64,000 nt of DNA from Arctopsyche grandis (lineage: Eukaryota > Arthropoda > Insecta > Trichoptera > Hydropsychidae), in NCBI RefSeq assembly GCF_051622035.1, contig NC_135367.1, positions 26,366,001 through 26,430,000 on the forward strand. The letters are read 5' to 3'. The position numbers and the translations under genes were made by a program. Below are positions 47,336 to 58,452 of the stretch, piece after piece. Below the pieces are notes generated by a model. It searched no databases. It saw only the letters and a program-made list of their open reading frames with translations, and was not told where the DNA came from. Positions within the stretch are counted from its first letter, which is position 1. Each line of letters begins with the position of its first letter.

Positions 47336-47635
47336 CCTTTTAAAGTTTATTTGTATTTATGTATTGAATATTAATATCTGAATTAGTAACATTTTGATTT
47401 TCAAAATACCAATCGCTTATAATATATAAAAAAAATTCCAGTTTATTTTGAAAGTTGGTTCATAATTTGGCATATGAAGTTCTCTTGTGCTATCACGCTT
47501 AATGAAATGATTTTTTATCTAAGTAATTTTATAATTTCATAGAATGAACATTTTGATGAATCTAATACAAGTATTTACTGGCCAAACTGATAATGAATTT
47601 ACCGCATTCGTTAAATATTTTATTTCATTTTACAT
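47336..47635. other. A+T-rich stretch, nothing recognised
   Basis: No gene or repeat was identified. Confidence 0.3.
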
Positions 47636-48025
47636 AGATATTATATATACCAGGAAGGCTTGACAGGAAGAACGCAACGCGCCTTCATGGATAATTCAAT
47701 TACTAACAATGCAGCATTTTATTATTCTATAAATCAATGTATTTCGGGTAGCTGAAGAACACGAAATAACAATAAAGTAATTAATTAATTAAATAATTTA
47801 TCCATAGAGACATCTATGAATTTAGATTTGTACATAATTTTTACAAATTGTACATACATACAATAAATACAGAAGATTTGTGACAACAGTAAAGATGATT
47901 TTTTGCCAATTTTGAGGAACCGTTTCAACAAGGATGAGATATAATTGGCAAACGAAACGATCTATTTGGAATCACAAACACCCCCAAATCACGCTACCAT
48001 TGAGTCATACTGCTGGCTAATATAC
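47636..48025 (-). mobile_element. SINE with hairpin tail type i
   Basis: Tail at 47650-47692 (CCAGGAAGGC paired with CGCCTTCATGG), body with GAGGAACCGTTTCAACAAGG, head remnant with ATTGAGTCATACTGCTGGCT. It is close to the copy at 27.5-27.9 kb over its whole length. Confidence 0.75.
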
Positions 48026-48800
48026 ATAAAATAGTTACTGATGATTTGATTTTAAAACTACTCACAAACTATGCATACATGTGTATAGTTGGGTGAAAAT
48101 TTATCTTGAAAAATAGTCGCAAAGCCTTTTGACACGTGCTACACCAACAAAACTAAATCAAAAAGAAATCAATCACATGCGAATCATTTTACATATACAT
48201 ATGTATACGTAGATATGTATGTACATAAGCGTTGACTTAGCGATTGTTATATCGCGCACTCGTTTGTTTACATTTGCCAAATAGCCGGCAGCTAACTGGA
48301 AATAGGCAGGTATATATCCAACAAACACACACACACAAATATAATACGAGTCGGAAGAATATATAAAAATAAAGACAAATAAAGAACCGCAATAAAGTTA
48401 TGAGTCTTTTGGCTTTTGCGAGTTTTTCGGCAGACGAATAAAAGAAATTTATTGCCGTGCACACAAGGAAACCCCATTTCTCGTGTGGCTTACGACATAA
48501 AAGGCCTCGCCGTGCGTACATTCCCTCGAATGACTAGTCAAAAGGATATTTATACTGTGGGTATGTATATATACATATGTATGTATGTGTGTGTTTGCCC
48601 GAAAATTTTATGCGAATACCTGGATATTACGTTTTATGACCTGTCACATTGCCGTATGTGACATGATTTTAAACGCGGCCTGCAATCCTCGCGAAAAGCC
48701 GACATTATTTTTGACGGGTCTGAACTTTGTCCAAAGATCAATACAGTAAATATTTGTTTGTAGTAAAGCCAATTTTTATACTATTAGGCATAACGCCTCG
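48026..48800. other. Unclassified stretch, no gene called
   Basis: Overlapping frames on opposite strands (48237-48521 and 48416-48661) have no domain. 48400-48720 is somewhat GC-richer. Confidence 0.3.
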
Positions 48801-49196
48801 AGTACTAACCTTTCCAAGCTCCAAGTAATACAAAATAAATCCCTAAAAATAATTAATAATACACCCATATATACTAACTTGAAAAAACTGCATGCCATAA
48901 ATAATACTCCGTTTGTTACAGACATTACTAACAAACTAACCAGTAGATTCTATGACAGAATTACTAATAACCATACTAACACAATTGTTAAGAGTCTCGG
49001 TGATTACAACAAAATGTCTATACCCTTCAGGTATAAACACAGATTACCTAAACACAATCTGCTTTAGATCGTCGACTTTAGAGAGTCTTTAATTAATATT
49101 ATGTATTAGATGTATTATGAACATTTATAAGAATTGTAAATAGGTTTTTGAGCTCTTTTTCCTATTATGCTGTACATTAACATTAGAATAATGGGT
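48801..49196 (+). mobile_element. Jockey-like LINE 3' end with ORF2 C-terminus
   Basis: From 48801 an 88-codon frame to the stop at 49065-49067 reads STNLSKLQVIQNKSLKIINN, then YTNLKKLHAINNTPFV, RFYDRITNNHTN and ends KHRLPKHNLL. This is the pattern of the extreme C-terminus of Jockey-clade ORF2. The 3' region continues to GTACATTAACATTAGAATAA, where a MITE interrupts it. Three related copies are on the minus strand at 56.65, 62.77 and 63.15 kb. Confidence 0.8.
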
Positions 49197-49198
49197 TT

Positions 49199-49530
49199 GG
49201 TGCAAACGATCGAAAAGCGCCAGACAGATTGAACCACAGATTAACTGAATGGCTGCTTTAAACGCAATTCTGGACTTCACGATTGAAAAATTGCAATTAT
49301 TAAAATGGTAATTATTAAAATTGAGTTGGATCTTTCTGGCAAGTTTTTAATAATTTAATAAGGAAAAATTCGGAACTTAAGTATCAGAAGCACAGAACGT
49401 ATACAGGGTAGGTATTTCGGGACTTTGGGTAGATATCGCTTAGTGTAAGTGCGAGCAGTGCGCACGCATAAGGTATACGTGTCGTTAATCTGTAGTTCAG
49501 TCTGTCTGGCGCTTTTCGATCGCTTGCACC
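49199..49530. mobile_element. MITE with 47-bp terminal inverted repeats
   Basis: 49199-49245 and the complement of 49484-49530 match at 44 of 47 positions (GGTGCAA-CGATCGAAAAGC and onward to ACAGATTAAC). It sits in the 3' end of a LINE copy. A related element lies at 55.86-56.06 kb (CAATTATTAAAATGGTAATT, GTCTGGCG). Class and target duplication are undecided. Confidence 0.8.
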
Positions 49531-49842
49531 GCATCGGTCTTGAGATATGCTAAATTATTCTCCAACCCTTACATATATAGTTTTGTAGTAAGATTTTATA
49601 TATTTTTGGCACATGCTTACTGAAAAATTATGGGCATAATTGATGAAATTGCTTATTATGTTGTTAAAAACCCAATTGATTTGGAGATTTTTTCACTTTA
49701 GTTGTATTAAACTGTATAAAATGTAATGTTTTACAAGAAAAATAATTCAAACAAAATATATTAACATATTTATAGTTTATTCATATTTATTACAACATAT
49801 TAAATTAAGATTACAACTAACATTATGTACTTCATTTTAGCA
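49531..49842. other. A+T-rich 3' flank of the Kelch gene
   Basis: No gene or repeat was recognised. Confidence 0.35.
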
Positions 49843-49848
49843 TTTATT
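49843..49848 (-). promoter_or_regulatory. Polyadenylation signal AATAAA of the Kelch gene
   Basis: On the minus strand AATAAA lies 41 bases after the stop codon (49890-49892), in an A+T-rich 3' flank. Position and hexamer fit, but A+T content makes the hexamer common. Confidence 0.6.
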
Positions 49849-49889
49849 TAAATTATGCATACAAATTGTGATGAATCTTCAATGAAAGA

Positions 49890-52298
49890 CTAAATAATGG
49901 AGTCGTATGGAATAGCGATAGCATTCGCCAAACTTCTTACTTCGCTGAGATTGGGCAAAGGTTTCCAAACTCTGCTTAAGTCGTCGTATTCCCAAACACT
50001 TTTCACACACCTATTTTCAAATCCTCCTGAAAATGAAATAAAATTCATAATAAAAACTCCACCAATCTCTAAGATATGTATATAAAAATTCAAAGCTGCT
50101 TAAAGTTACCTATAGAGAGTAATTTATCACGGAAAAGGCAGAGAATGATTCCACGTGCAGGATTTGGCAGTTTACAATAATCTGTCCACTTATTCGTATG
50201 TGGATTATACGATTCAACACTGTCTAAACTTGTTTTCTTGAGACTCTTGAGTCTCTTTCTATATAGTATCCACCGCCGACGTTGAGCTCTCCTTTGATTG
50301 CCACGCTCTAAAAACAGAAATTGCATTGTATTTATGAATGAAAAATCATCAATGTATGTACATTAAGAAATACTGACCGAATGGCTATCTCTTGCTTGAT
50401 TCATCGGAGCGCAATAAGACCAAGAATTGGTCTTCGCTGAATACACTTTGACGTAGTTGATGGACTTCCATTCTGAATCCTTTAATATCAATCCACCTGT
50501 CACGTAGACTCTGTCATTGACGACAGAAGCACTATGCAAACACACGGCTGTCAATAATGGAGCTACTTTCGTATCCCAGTTCTTTATGTCGCTGTTCCAC
50601 CTATTCCAAATCAATTCAACGATAAGTTCAATCTGCCTAGAAGATTAACGCAGTTCAAATTACCAATTTAAAGATCACCTCTCAACTGATGATAAATTCA
50701 TTATAACTGGCATACTAGGACTTCCCCCGATGGCGTATACATCGATGGACGAATCGCGAAGAACTGTCACAGCTGATAAATAGGAACGGCTGTGATTTAG
50801 GGGCTTCAGGGGATGTTTTTGACCGTCTTTCAAATCAATGTAGTCCACCTGAGAATAATTGAAATCATTACAGCCGAGGTGATGCACAAGAAAATTTTTC
50901 ACAATTGAACCGAAACCTTACATTATTGACTGTTCTATCTAAAGAATTGCATCCGCCTATAATTAGAATCCAATTGTTGACGAGAGCTGCTGCAAAACGG
51001 TCTCTGTCCAATCCGCAATTTTTTTTTAAAAGCCAACTGTTATTTCTACCATCAAAAATATCAATTGTATTTGCTTTCTAAAAGTAAAATATATGTAATT
51101 TAATTTGTTTTCAAATTGAATATTTATGTTTTGTAAAACTTACAAATGTGTTTATATCTCCGATGAAAGCAATTTTCTCAAATTTTTTGGTTTCACCTTT
51201 TTGACTCGCACTTTCTGCATTTTCCCGCTAAAAATTCAATATGAAATTAAGTAATTAATTAAATCATACAACCAAAGATTTGAAATAAAAAACATACAAC
51301 TGCGTTATTATCTTCGGTGAATCCAATGTATTCATTTTTCGTTGATTCTTCTGTTGTAATTAAATTTTCTGTATTTGCTGTCTGTATACATAAATATAAA
51401 ATGTAATGAAATAATCATTGATCAAATCAAATATTTTTAGCATTCAACTTACGACTGCTATTTCGTCACTCGTTTCTTTATGCATTGGACTTAGACAATT
51501 TGATAAAATTAATTGCATTGCTTGTTGAAGAAAATTTAACAGATCCACCATGTCATTGCTACGGTTTGCTTTATCATGATCTACCCACAATTTTACAGAA
51601 TTGAAGACTTCCTCGATGGACACGTTTAATTTATTCGACTTCAGTATCTCAGCCAGGATGGAGACCGGCATATTGAGGAAGCCTGGTGTTTTGTGCAACT
51701 GAAACAAAAATGAAAATGTAATATATTTGATGAATGATGCTTTTCACGTAATCAATACTAACAGTTATAAAATTTTCCAGAGTCAAAATCATTGCTTTTT
51801 CCTTTGATTTTGGATCGTTTGAAAAAATCAAGGCGTCCAAAAAACTATACTTATAATCTCTAGTTTTTCGGCTAGTTGCATGAAATTTTTTTAGTGTTCG
51901 TCTTCGATTTCTGTAAGTAGATTTATTAAATTGGAAAATAAAAAAGTGAATAAGTTGTTTTTATGATGAAAGCGACTCTTACCTATCTCTCCAAAGTAGC
52001 AATATTTTAGCATTGCATCGATAACTGGGTAATCGAATTCAGAAAAAATTGCACTCAGGTTGTCTTTATTTTTCTTAAAAACTTCACTACACGATAAGAG
52101 CACTATCATGTGCGCATGAAACCTGCAATTTAAAAAAAATAAAAGTGACTTTTTGAGCTATTATTTTTGAAATCAAATGAAAATACTTTTTATTGCGAAC
52201 AACGAAAACACATCGGAGTGGCTGCCATCTTTCATAGCATCGTAAAAATATTCAAGTCGGTTTGTAACGAAACCTGGCTTTGCGTTCACTTTTATCAT
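49890..52298 (-). pseudogene. Kelch-like (BTB-BACK-Kelch) gene copy, 11 coding exons, frame broken
   Basis: Coding exons, in transcript order: 52298-52187, 52122-51983, 51910-51763, 51698-51453, 51381-51298, 51227-51144, 51077-50922, 50848-50679, 50600-50378, 50307-50110, 50026-49890. All introns are GT-AG and 35-180 bp, and phases join. BTB spans exons 1-3 (KPGFVTNRLEYFYDAMKDG, FHAHMIVLLSCSEVFKKN, FMQLAEKLEI). BACK is in exons 3-4 (TLENFI, TPGFLNMPVSILAEILKSN). Kelch blades follow, with IIGGC, AIGGS, VTGGL, VGGGYY and a final SIGGFE. Family members recruit substrates to Cullin-3 ubiquitin ligases. Defects: a base is missing after HSDV in exon 1; TAA follows EDEH in exon 3, and the frame shifts after KLEI with residues lost; the frame shifts again in exon 10 between VGGGYY and SLDSVESYNP. 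A decayed duplicate is likely; sequencing error at all sites is less so. Confidence 0.88.
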
Positions 52299-52319
52299 CT
52301 TGCTCTTTGATTTTTTTTT

Positions 52320-52445
52320 CTCTCTTAAAGTTAGATATGTTCAGAATTAATACATGCCAATTTCAATACACGTATGTACGATAAAAGGACTTACCTATCG
52401 GACAGTATCCCAACGATGAATGATATCCAGTACTAAGATATTTAG
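52320..52445 (-). other. Likely 5' untranslated exon and intron of the Kelch gene
   Basis: On the minus strand GTCCGATAG is followed by GTAAGTCC, a near-consensus donor after base 52395. It lies about 45 bases downstream of the predicted start site. The matching acceptor just before the ATG at 52298 is weak, so the intron is only suggested. Confidence 0.4.
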
Positions 52446-52466
52446 GTTTTAAGCCGTTTGCCACGA

Positions 52467-52472
52467 TATATA
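52467..52472 (-). promoter_or_regulatory. TATA-box candidate for the Kelch gene
   Basis: On the minus strand CTTATATATCG lies about 170 bases upstream of the ATG and roughly 70 upstream of the putative first donor. It is less A+T-rich around it than most of the region, which favours a real box. Confidence 0.45.
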
Positions 52473-52932
52473 AGAGTATCATGACCCATTGATTATCTAC
52501 AAGTTTTAATTTGTTATTATACGGTTGTTACTAAATTACAATTGATGGTGGTAAATAACATTGCGGTTTTTTATTTTGAACGTTGCTGGTAGCCCGAAGT
52601 ATAATAGATTAGTATGTCAAAAAATATACATATAGATAAAATTCCAACAAATATTTTTGTAGTCTAACGATAGGCTTGTTTTACAAAAATAGTGTGAAAT
52701 AGTTGTTTGTAGATTCAGGTTTTTTTACTTTATTATTATGTTATTAATGGAGTATTCTAACACAAATATGTGTTATTTGTTATTAGAAAACTGCGTTTTT
52801 TAATAAATATGAAAATAATATTGATATTGGAATGATTTATTAGAGTAATTTTATGAATCGATTGGCGGAAACTGTTATCATTTATTTTAAATAAGATTTA
52901 AATTTAAATTTTATTTAATTTAATTTTATTTA
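52473..52932. other. A+T-rich spacer between Kelch promoter and satellite
   Basis: No gene, repeat or further regulatory motif was recognised. Confidence 0.35.
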
Positions 52933-53892
52933 TGCATCTATTCATCTATTCATCTATTCATCTATTCATCTATTCATCTATTCATCTATTCATCTATTCA
53001 TCTATTCATCTATTCATCTATTCATCTATTCATCTATTCATCTATTCATCTATTCATCTATTCATCTATTCATCTATTCATCTATTCATCTATTCATCTA
53101 TTCATCTATTCATCTATTCATCTATTCATCTATTCATCTATTCATCTATTCATCTATTCATCTATTCATCTATTCATCTATTCATCTATTCATCTATTCA
53201 TCTATTCATCTATTCATCTATTCATCTATTCATCTATTCATCTATTCATCTATTCATCTATTCATCTATTCATCTATTCATCTATTCATCTATTCATCTA
53301 TTCATCTATTCATCTATTCATCTATTCATCTATTCATCTATTCATCTATTCATCTATTCATCTATTCATCTATTCATCTATTCATCTATTCATCTATTCA
53401 TCTATTCATCTATTCATCTATTCATCTATTCATCTATTCATCTATTCATCTATTCATCTATTCATCTATTCATCTATTCATCTATTCATCAATTCATCAA
53501 TTCATCTATGCATCTATTAATCTATTCGTCTATTCGTCTATTCGTCTATTCGTCTATTAATTTATTAATTTATTAATTTATTCATTTATTCATTTATTCA
53601 TTTATTCATTTATTCATTTATTCATTTATTCATTTATTCATTTATTCATTTATTCATTTATTCATTTATTCATTTATTCATTTATTCATTTATTCATTTA
53701 TTCATTTATTCATTTATTCATTTATTCATTTATTCATTTATTCATTTATTCATTTATTCATTTATTCATTTATTCATTTATTCATTTATTCATTTATTCA
53801 TTTATTCATTTATTCATTTATTCATTTATTCATTTATTCATTTATTCATTTATTCATTTATTCATTTATTCATTTATTCATTTATTCATTTA
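52933..53892 (+). repeat. 960-bp octamer satellite, 120 units in two homogeneous blocks
   Basis: One TGCATCTA, 68 perfect TTCATCTA (52941-53484), then a 12-unit variable zone: TTCATCAA x2, TTCATCTA, TGCATCTA, TTAATCTA, TTCGTCTA x4 and TTAATTTA x3 (53485-53580). Then 39 perfect TTCATTTA (53581-53892). The register never breaks. The 214-codon frame through it only encodes IHLFIYSS repeats and is not a gene. Confidence 0.98.
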
Positions 53893-55390
53893 TTAAGTAA
53901 AATACATAAAATAAAAAGAAAAACATTATAAAATAAAATAATAAAAAAAATTACAAAAGAAAAATAATACATAATACAATAATACAATGAACAAAGGTGT
54001 AAAAATAAAAAATAAAATACTCAAATTCTTAGATTCACATTGAACAAAAGAAAAAATAGCACATAAAAATGTACATAAGGAGAAAGAAAAGTAAAATTAA
54101 TTGATTGATTCAACGCACTTAAAATTTTATAATTATACTATATTTATTTCAATATATAATCGGCAAAATATGTACAACTAAATTAACTCTTATTTGTCGA
54201 ATTCATCAAATTATATTCTAGTCTGACATAATTTTAGCTTCTGAACTTGCTTTCGTGGAAAGTTAGCATCTTTAGGCTTACGATCATGTTCCGTGCAAAA
54301 TATACATACGCGTGGGTATAAATAGGCTTTGGCTATTCTCCATTTTCCGACATATAAAGTATTAGATTTGTGAGCGAAAGAGAATTAAGGGATATACTGG
54401 GATTGTGACGTCATGCGAAACGTAATTCGATGGGCATTTTACACTAGCAATAAAGACGTGAATGTAGTGAATTTTCCGGACGGAAGAAAATACCATTTCC
54501 GCTTTAAAAATGCACTAACTTTTACTGGCATTTTCACGTATCTGTGTTTGTATGTACATACGTCTAACACAGTGTGCAGCTGACATTATTTTCTTTAGCG
54601 TGACTGTTTCTAAGAAAAACTATAAAATACATTTATAAAATGATGTGCTCGGGAAAAACAAATTTATATACATACTGTTTCAAACCTGTTTTACGTAGGT
54701 ACTCTTCAATAATTGGAAATTTACTCCAGCCATGTTACAAAATCAATGAATGTGAACATATAACATACGTATATTAAATAATGCATGCATATGTTTGCGA
54801 TACAAAAGGTTTACTGAAAAATGATATAGTTTCCAGTTTGGTCCGAAAATTCAGCCGGTGAAAAAAGTTACTGTGCAGAGAACAATGGGTGCCAATTAAG
54901 AGTTTTTTTACTATGTCTTTTGATAACAAATATGGGAAAAATAAATATGGAACGGCATTGGAAAGCTGAAAAGCGGATGGATGAAAACATTCGACGAAAT
55001 GAAAAATTTTCACTGAATTTTCCGATAAAGTATTTTGAACTCGAAAAACCATGCGAAAAAAACGACGGCCTCGATCATCAAATTCACATCAAAAAATTAA
55101 ATGTTAAATATGAATTTAGCAATGGGTTTGCAAGTTCATATAATAAATTTTAAAAATCGTTCCATCGGTAGTTTGATGATATATGTATGTATACATACAT
55201 ACATAGAACAGCATCTTGGAAGAAAATGGAAATTTCAATACTTAAATCACAATTGTATGTATATGTATTTCTATTAGTTTAATTTTAGAGATACAATTAG
55301 CTCAATGAAACCACAAATTTCGTATTCAATACAAATAATTTTATTATTATGCTATATTTGTTCGAAATTTCAAATTCACAAAAACCTATT
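53893..55390. other. A+T-rich stretch, no gene called
   Basis: Around 54310-54470 a TATAAATAGGC box and a later GCAATAAAGACG could belong to an LTR, but no ends were found. The 92-codon minus (54774-55052) and 77-codon plus (54920-55153) frames overlap and carry no domain. Confidence 0.3.
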
Positions 55391-55612
55391 GTTGACCATT
55401 GGCAGAATATGACATATAACATATTACCGTTTCAAAAACGACATCCGATAAATTGGCAAACTCTGATAGGGAACGATTGACTTGGAGTCACAAATATACA
55501 AGTCTAACCAGCAGTATTGCTCGGTGGTTGCGTTCATGTTGAGCACCGAGAAGTTACTGGGTTCGATCCCGTGTTAATCTTTAATGCTGCTGCAGACTTG
55601 TATATTTGTGTA
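55391..55612 (-). mobile_element. SINE head and body fragment
   Basis: CCGTTTCAAAAACGACATCC, TTGGCAAACTCTGATAGGGA and GACTTGGAGTCACAAATA match the body, followed by a tRNA-like region. The head is partly inverted: GGGTTCGATCCCGTG at about 55559 is a B box in plus orientation. The copy is rearranged. Confidence 0.55.
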
Positions 55613-55855
55613 TATTTGTAAATACAATATAATTGTTACCGGTCGACGCACGCATCTCAAAAAAAAATCTGTAGAAATATGCTCCATGTTGAGTTTTAAT
55701 AAATTTTAATTGGTATTATATAATATTTTTATATTCATATTTTTTGTCTTTGTATTTTTATATTCATGTTTGTTTCATTGTAATTTTAATTCCAAAACAT
55801 TTTTAAATTTTTCTATTATTTTTTAATTTTTGTCTTGTCTTAGATTCGGAACTTA
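55613..55855. other. A+T-rich stretch, nothing recognised
   Basis: No gene or repeat was identified. Confidence 0.3.
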
Positions 55856-56075
55856 TCGAATCTTGCATTATTAAACTCGCCTGAAAGATCCAACCCAATT
55901 TTAATAATTACCATTTTAATAATTGCATCTGTGCACATCGAAAGGTTACCCGTCATCTGATGTGCAATCTATCATTCAAGAAGACGAGAATTGCATTTAA
56001 AGCAGCCGTCCGTTAATCTGTCGTTCAATTTGTCTGGCGATTTTAGAGCGGATGCACCGCATCCCCAAAATGCGT
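55856..56075. mobile_element. Relative of the 49.2 kb MITE
   Basis: GATCCAACCCAATTTTAATA, TTACCATTTTAATAATTGCA, CGTTAATCTGTCGTTCAATT and TGTCTGGCG correspond, in reverse, to the left half of 49199-49530. GATGCACCGCATC at its end parallels CTTGCACCGCATC at the end of that element. Confidence 0.6.
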
Positions 56076-56084
56076 GTCTCTAGT

Positions 56085-56150
56085 GATTGGGCAGGAAGGC
56101 ACATAAGAGTTTACCTGTAAGCCCTTCCTGGTATATATATATACATATGT
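56085..56150 (-). mobile_element. Retroelement 3' end with hairpin tail type i
   Basis: GGCAGGAAGGCACA and AAGCCCTTCCTGG pair as in the other type-i tails. The body is absent. Confidence 0.55.
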
Positions 56151-56644
56151 ATATATAGGCATGTAAAAAATAAATGATATGATACAAAAAAGTTGATATA
56201 CAAGTACAATATACGCATATAATATAGGTATACCCAAGACAGCTGAAATTTTGTCATACTAATGAATGAAATTCCATGGATTTTCCCGACGTATTTAAGA
56301 AATACGCAGGATATTTTGAGTATCTTCGAGATGTTGCCGCAACGTCGTTCATCCCTCTGGATTTGTCGTCGAGGGAGATAAGCACGCAGAATTATCCTCG
56401 GGATGCATTCTACGAAAGCATTGTGCTTCGGCCAAACAAAAGGACCCGAAGGCCTCAAAGGCCTCACGCCACCAGCAGAGAAGCCTTTTGACGCGAATAG
56501 GAAAATGTTACCTTGGAAAAACATTCATCTCAACATTGCAACAACTGCACATGTTACATATATAAATGTATATGGTAATATTTACTATTGTCCAACCTTC
56601 TGCTTTGTGAAAATTCATATGAGAAAAATATTTGTACTTTTTTA
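56151..56644. other. Small unique island, coding status unknown
   Basis: A 71-codon plus frame (56276-56491, MDFPDVFKKYAGYFEYLRDV and onward) has a mixed amino-acid composition unlike most chance frames here, but no domain, splice context or homologue is known to me. AGGCCTCAAAGGCCT occurs near 56451. Confidence 0.2.
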
Positions 56645-57640
56645 TATTGTTAAATTGATTTTTTGATTTTAAATGCTTTTTATTATTACTAAATTATGTT
56701 CACAATACATCTTATATCTATTTTAATAGCTGCTGATCTAATGATCATTTTCTATTTTACAGTTTTAATTTAATTTTGCTAGTAATCATAGTATTATATT
56801 ATTCTAATGTTAATGTACAGTGTAACGCGACGTTCTCCCGAGTGTCCCTTCAGTTGGTAGCGGTAGTAATCTTTAGGTTGGCACCAGTTACTGTACCGCG
56901 CCAAACACCATACCCCTCTCGAGAAGTATCGAGACGCGCTCTCTCGACAGCCAGCCACCATCCGGGACGGACCTCCCTTCAGCATCTCCGCCGAGCGTCT
57001 TCAGAGACGCCCAGAGATCGCCGTCTTGTGTCCACACGAGGCAGTACGGAGTTTGTCTCCTGCCTCCCCCCTCCCGCTGCTGTGACCCGACCGCAGAGCC
57101 AGCTTCTGGAGCCAGGAAGCTGTTATCAACGCAGACGACTTGCAGTCAGGAACCTCCCCGACTATATACACATATATAACTATCCCACGTTTCCACCTAA
57201 CTCGACTCATGGAAGAATAACGACGTATCACGCCCTCTGCATAAAGACGCGCGTAAATCTGTTCATTACAACAGCATAATATGAAAATGAACTCAAAAAC
57301 CTATTTAAAATTTTAATAAATGCTCATAGTACATCTAATACATAATATTTAAAGACTCTCTGAAGTCGACGATCTAAAGCAGATTGTGTTTGGGTAATCT
57401 GTGTTTATACCTAAAGGGTATAGACATTTTGCTGTAAACACTAAGTGTGTTAGTATGGTTATTAGTAATTCTGTCATAAAATCTACTTTTTTAGTTTGTT
57501 AGTAATGTCTGTAACAAACTGAATATTATTTATGGCATGCATTTTTTTCAAGTTAGTATACATATATGGGTGTATTATAAATTATTTTTAGGGATTTATT
57601 TTGTATTACTTGGAGCTTGGAAAGGTTAGTATTTGAGTCG
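56645..57640 (-). mobile_element. Jockey-like LINE 3' end, broken by a solo LTR
   Basis: On the minus strand the ORF2 C-terminal region matches 48801-49067 (read here as the complement of CTAAAGCAGATTGTGTTTGG and of GGGTATAGACATTTTG), but with frame-breaking changes. The 3' region runs to 56645 and is interrupted at 56820 by the LTR at 56821-57270. The uninterrupted version at 62773-63120 shows the original join. Confidence 0.8.
56821..57270. mobile_element. Solo LTR, 450 bp, target duplication ACAG
   Basis: Begins TGTAACGCGACG and ends TTCATTACA, giving a terminal TGTAA/TTACA inverted repeat. ACAG flanks it at 56817-56820 and 57271-57274, and the empty site (GTACAGCATAAT) is preserved in the sibling LINE at 62.93 kb. 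It is clearly richer in G+C than its host. Strand was not decided. The 167-codon frame across it is not a gene. Confidence 0.88.
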
Positions 57641-57796
57641 TTATTCCATACAGATGAAGAATAGGATTTTGTTACATAAAAATCCATGTATTATATGTAT
57701 GAGCTTTGTAAAAAGTATGTTAATTATATTTTCTCAATAGGATCAATAGTTTTCGATTGTTTCGTTAGTTAGTAAATGATACGTATTTTAATCATA

Positions 57797-58277
57797 TCTA
57801 ATATATCTTATATATAATTTCAAAAGAGACTTTGTAAGTATGTATGTAATGTTGGTTAGTAACATTGAAAACAAATCAAAGTTTGTATTCAGTCAGTTCC
57901 GGATCCGGATTTCTGTTTCAGTTCAGAGTCCAGATTCCTTTTTCAGTTCCGTATCCATATTCCTGTTTCAGATCCGGATCCGCAATCCTTTTTCAGTACT
58001 AGATCCGGATTCCTGTTTCAGTTCAAGTTCCCGATTCTTTTTTCAGTTCCGGTTCCGGATCCAGATCCCTGTTTCAGTTCCAGATCAGGATAATTTTTTC
58101 AGTTCTGGTTCACTTATACATAAAAAAAATTCATTTCTGATTGGCTGTCATTAATTTTTTTTTCGATTTTTTAATTCGATAAATTTAATAAAAATCAAAT
58201 TAATTTTTACGATAAGATTAACCAAGTTTAATCGGTTTACATAATAAATACCGAGCGAAGCCGGGTAAAACCACTAG
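57797..58277 (+). mobile_element. Helitron-like element with internal minisatellite
   Basis: Starts TCTAATATATC (or TCTTATATATAA at 57806), has AAAGAGACTTTGTAAG, and ends GAGCGAAGCCGGGTAAAAC, CACTAG before T. About 480 bp against ~205-240 bp for siblings. The extra length is an imperfect ~27-bp tandem (57894-58112) built on TTTCAGTTCCGGATCC. Confidence 0.7.
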
Positions 58278-58452
58278 TATAAAATAATTTTGAAAGAGAC
58301 TTTGTATGTAAATTTTGGTTTGTAGAATCTGAAACGGATAGTAAATAAATAAATAAATTTAATAAAAAAACAAATGAATTTTTACTATTAGATTAGCCAT
58401 GTTTATGCGGTTTATGTTACAAATGCCGAGCGAAGCCGGGTAAAGCCACTAA
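58278..58452 (+). mobile_element. Second Helitron-like copy immediately downstream, 5' end altered
   Basis: Follows the previous copy head-to-tail with no spacer. It has GAAAGAGACTTTGTATG and GAGCGAAGCCGGGTAAAGC but lacks the initial TC and ends CACTAA. Confidence 0.6.

Noticed and set aside
49890..52298. Several separate small genes on the minus strand
   Set aside because: The pieces join in phase through GT-AG introns into one Kelch-family protein.
52932..53576. 214-codon open frame of IHLFIYSS repeats
   Set aside because: It is the translation of an 8-bp satellite; any stop-free octamer gives a long frame.
54310..54470. Possible LTR with TATAAATAGGC and AATAAAG
   Set aside because: No TG/CA ends or duplication could be located.
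55540..55580. GGTTCGATCCC as a tRNA T-arm
   Set aside because: Rearranged SINE head, no acceptor stem.
56776..57279. 167-codon open frame
   Set aside because: It spans a solo LTR with defined ends and target duplication, and starts outside it in LINE sequence.
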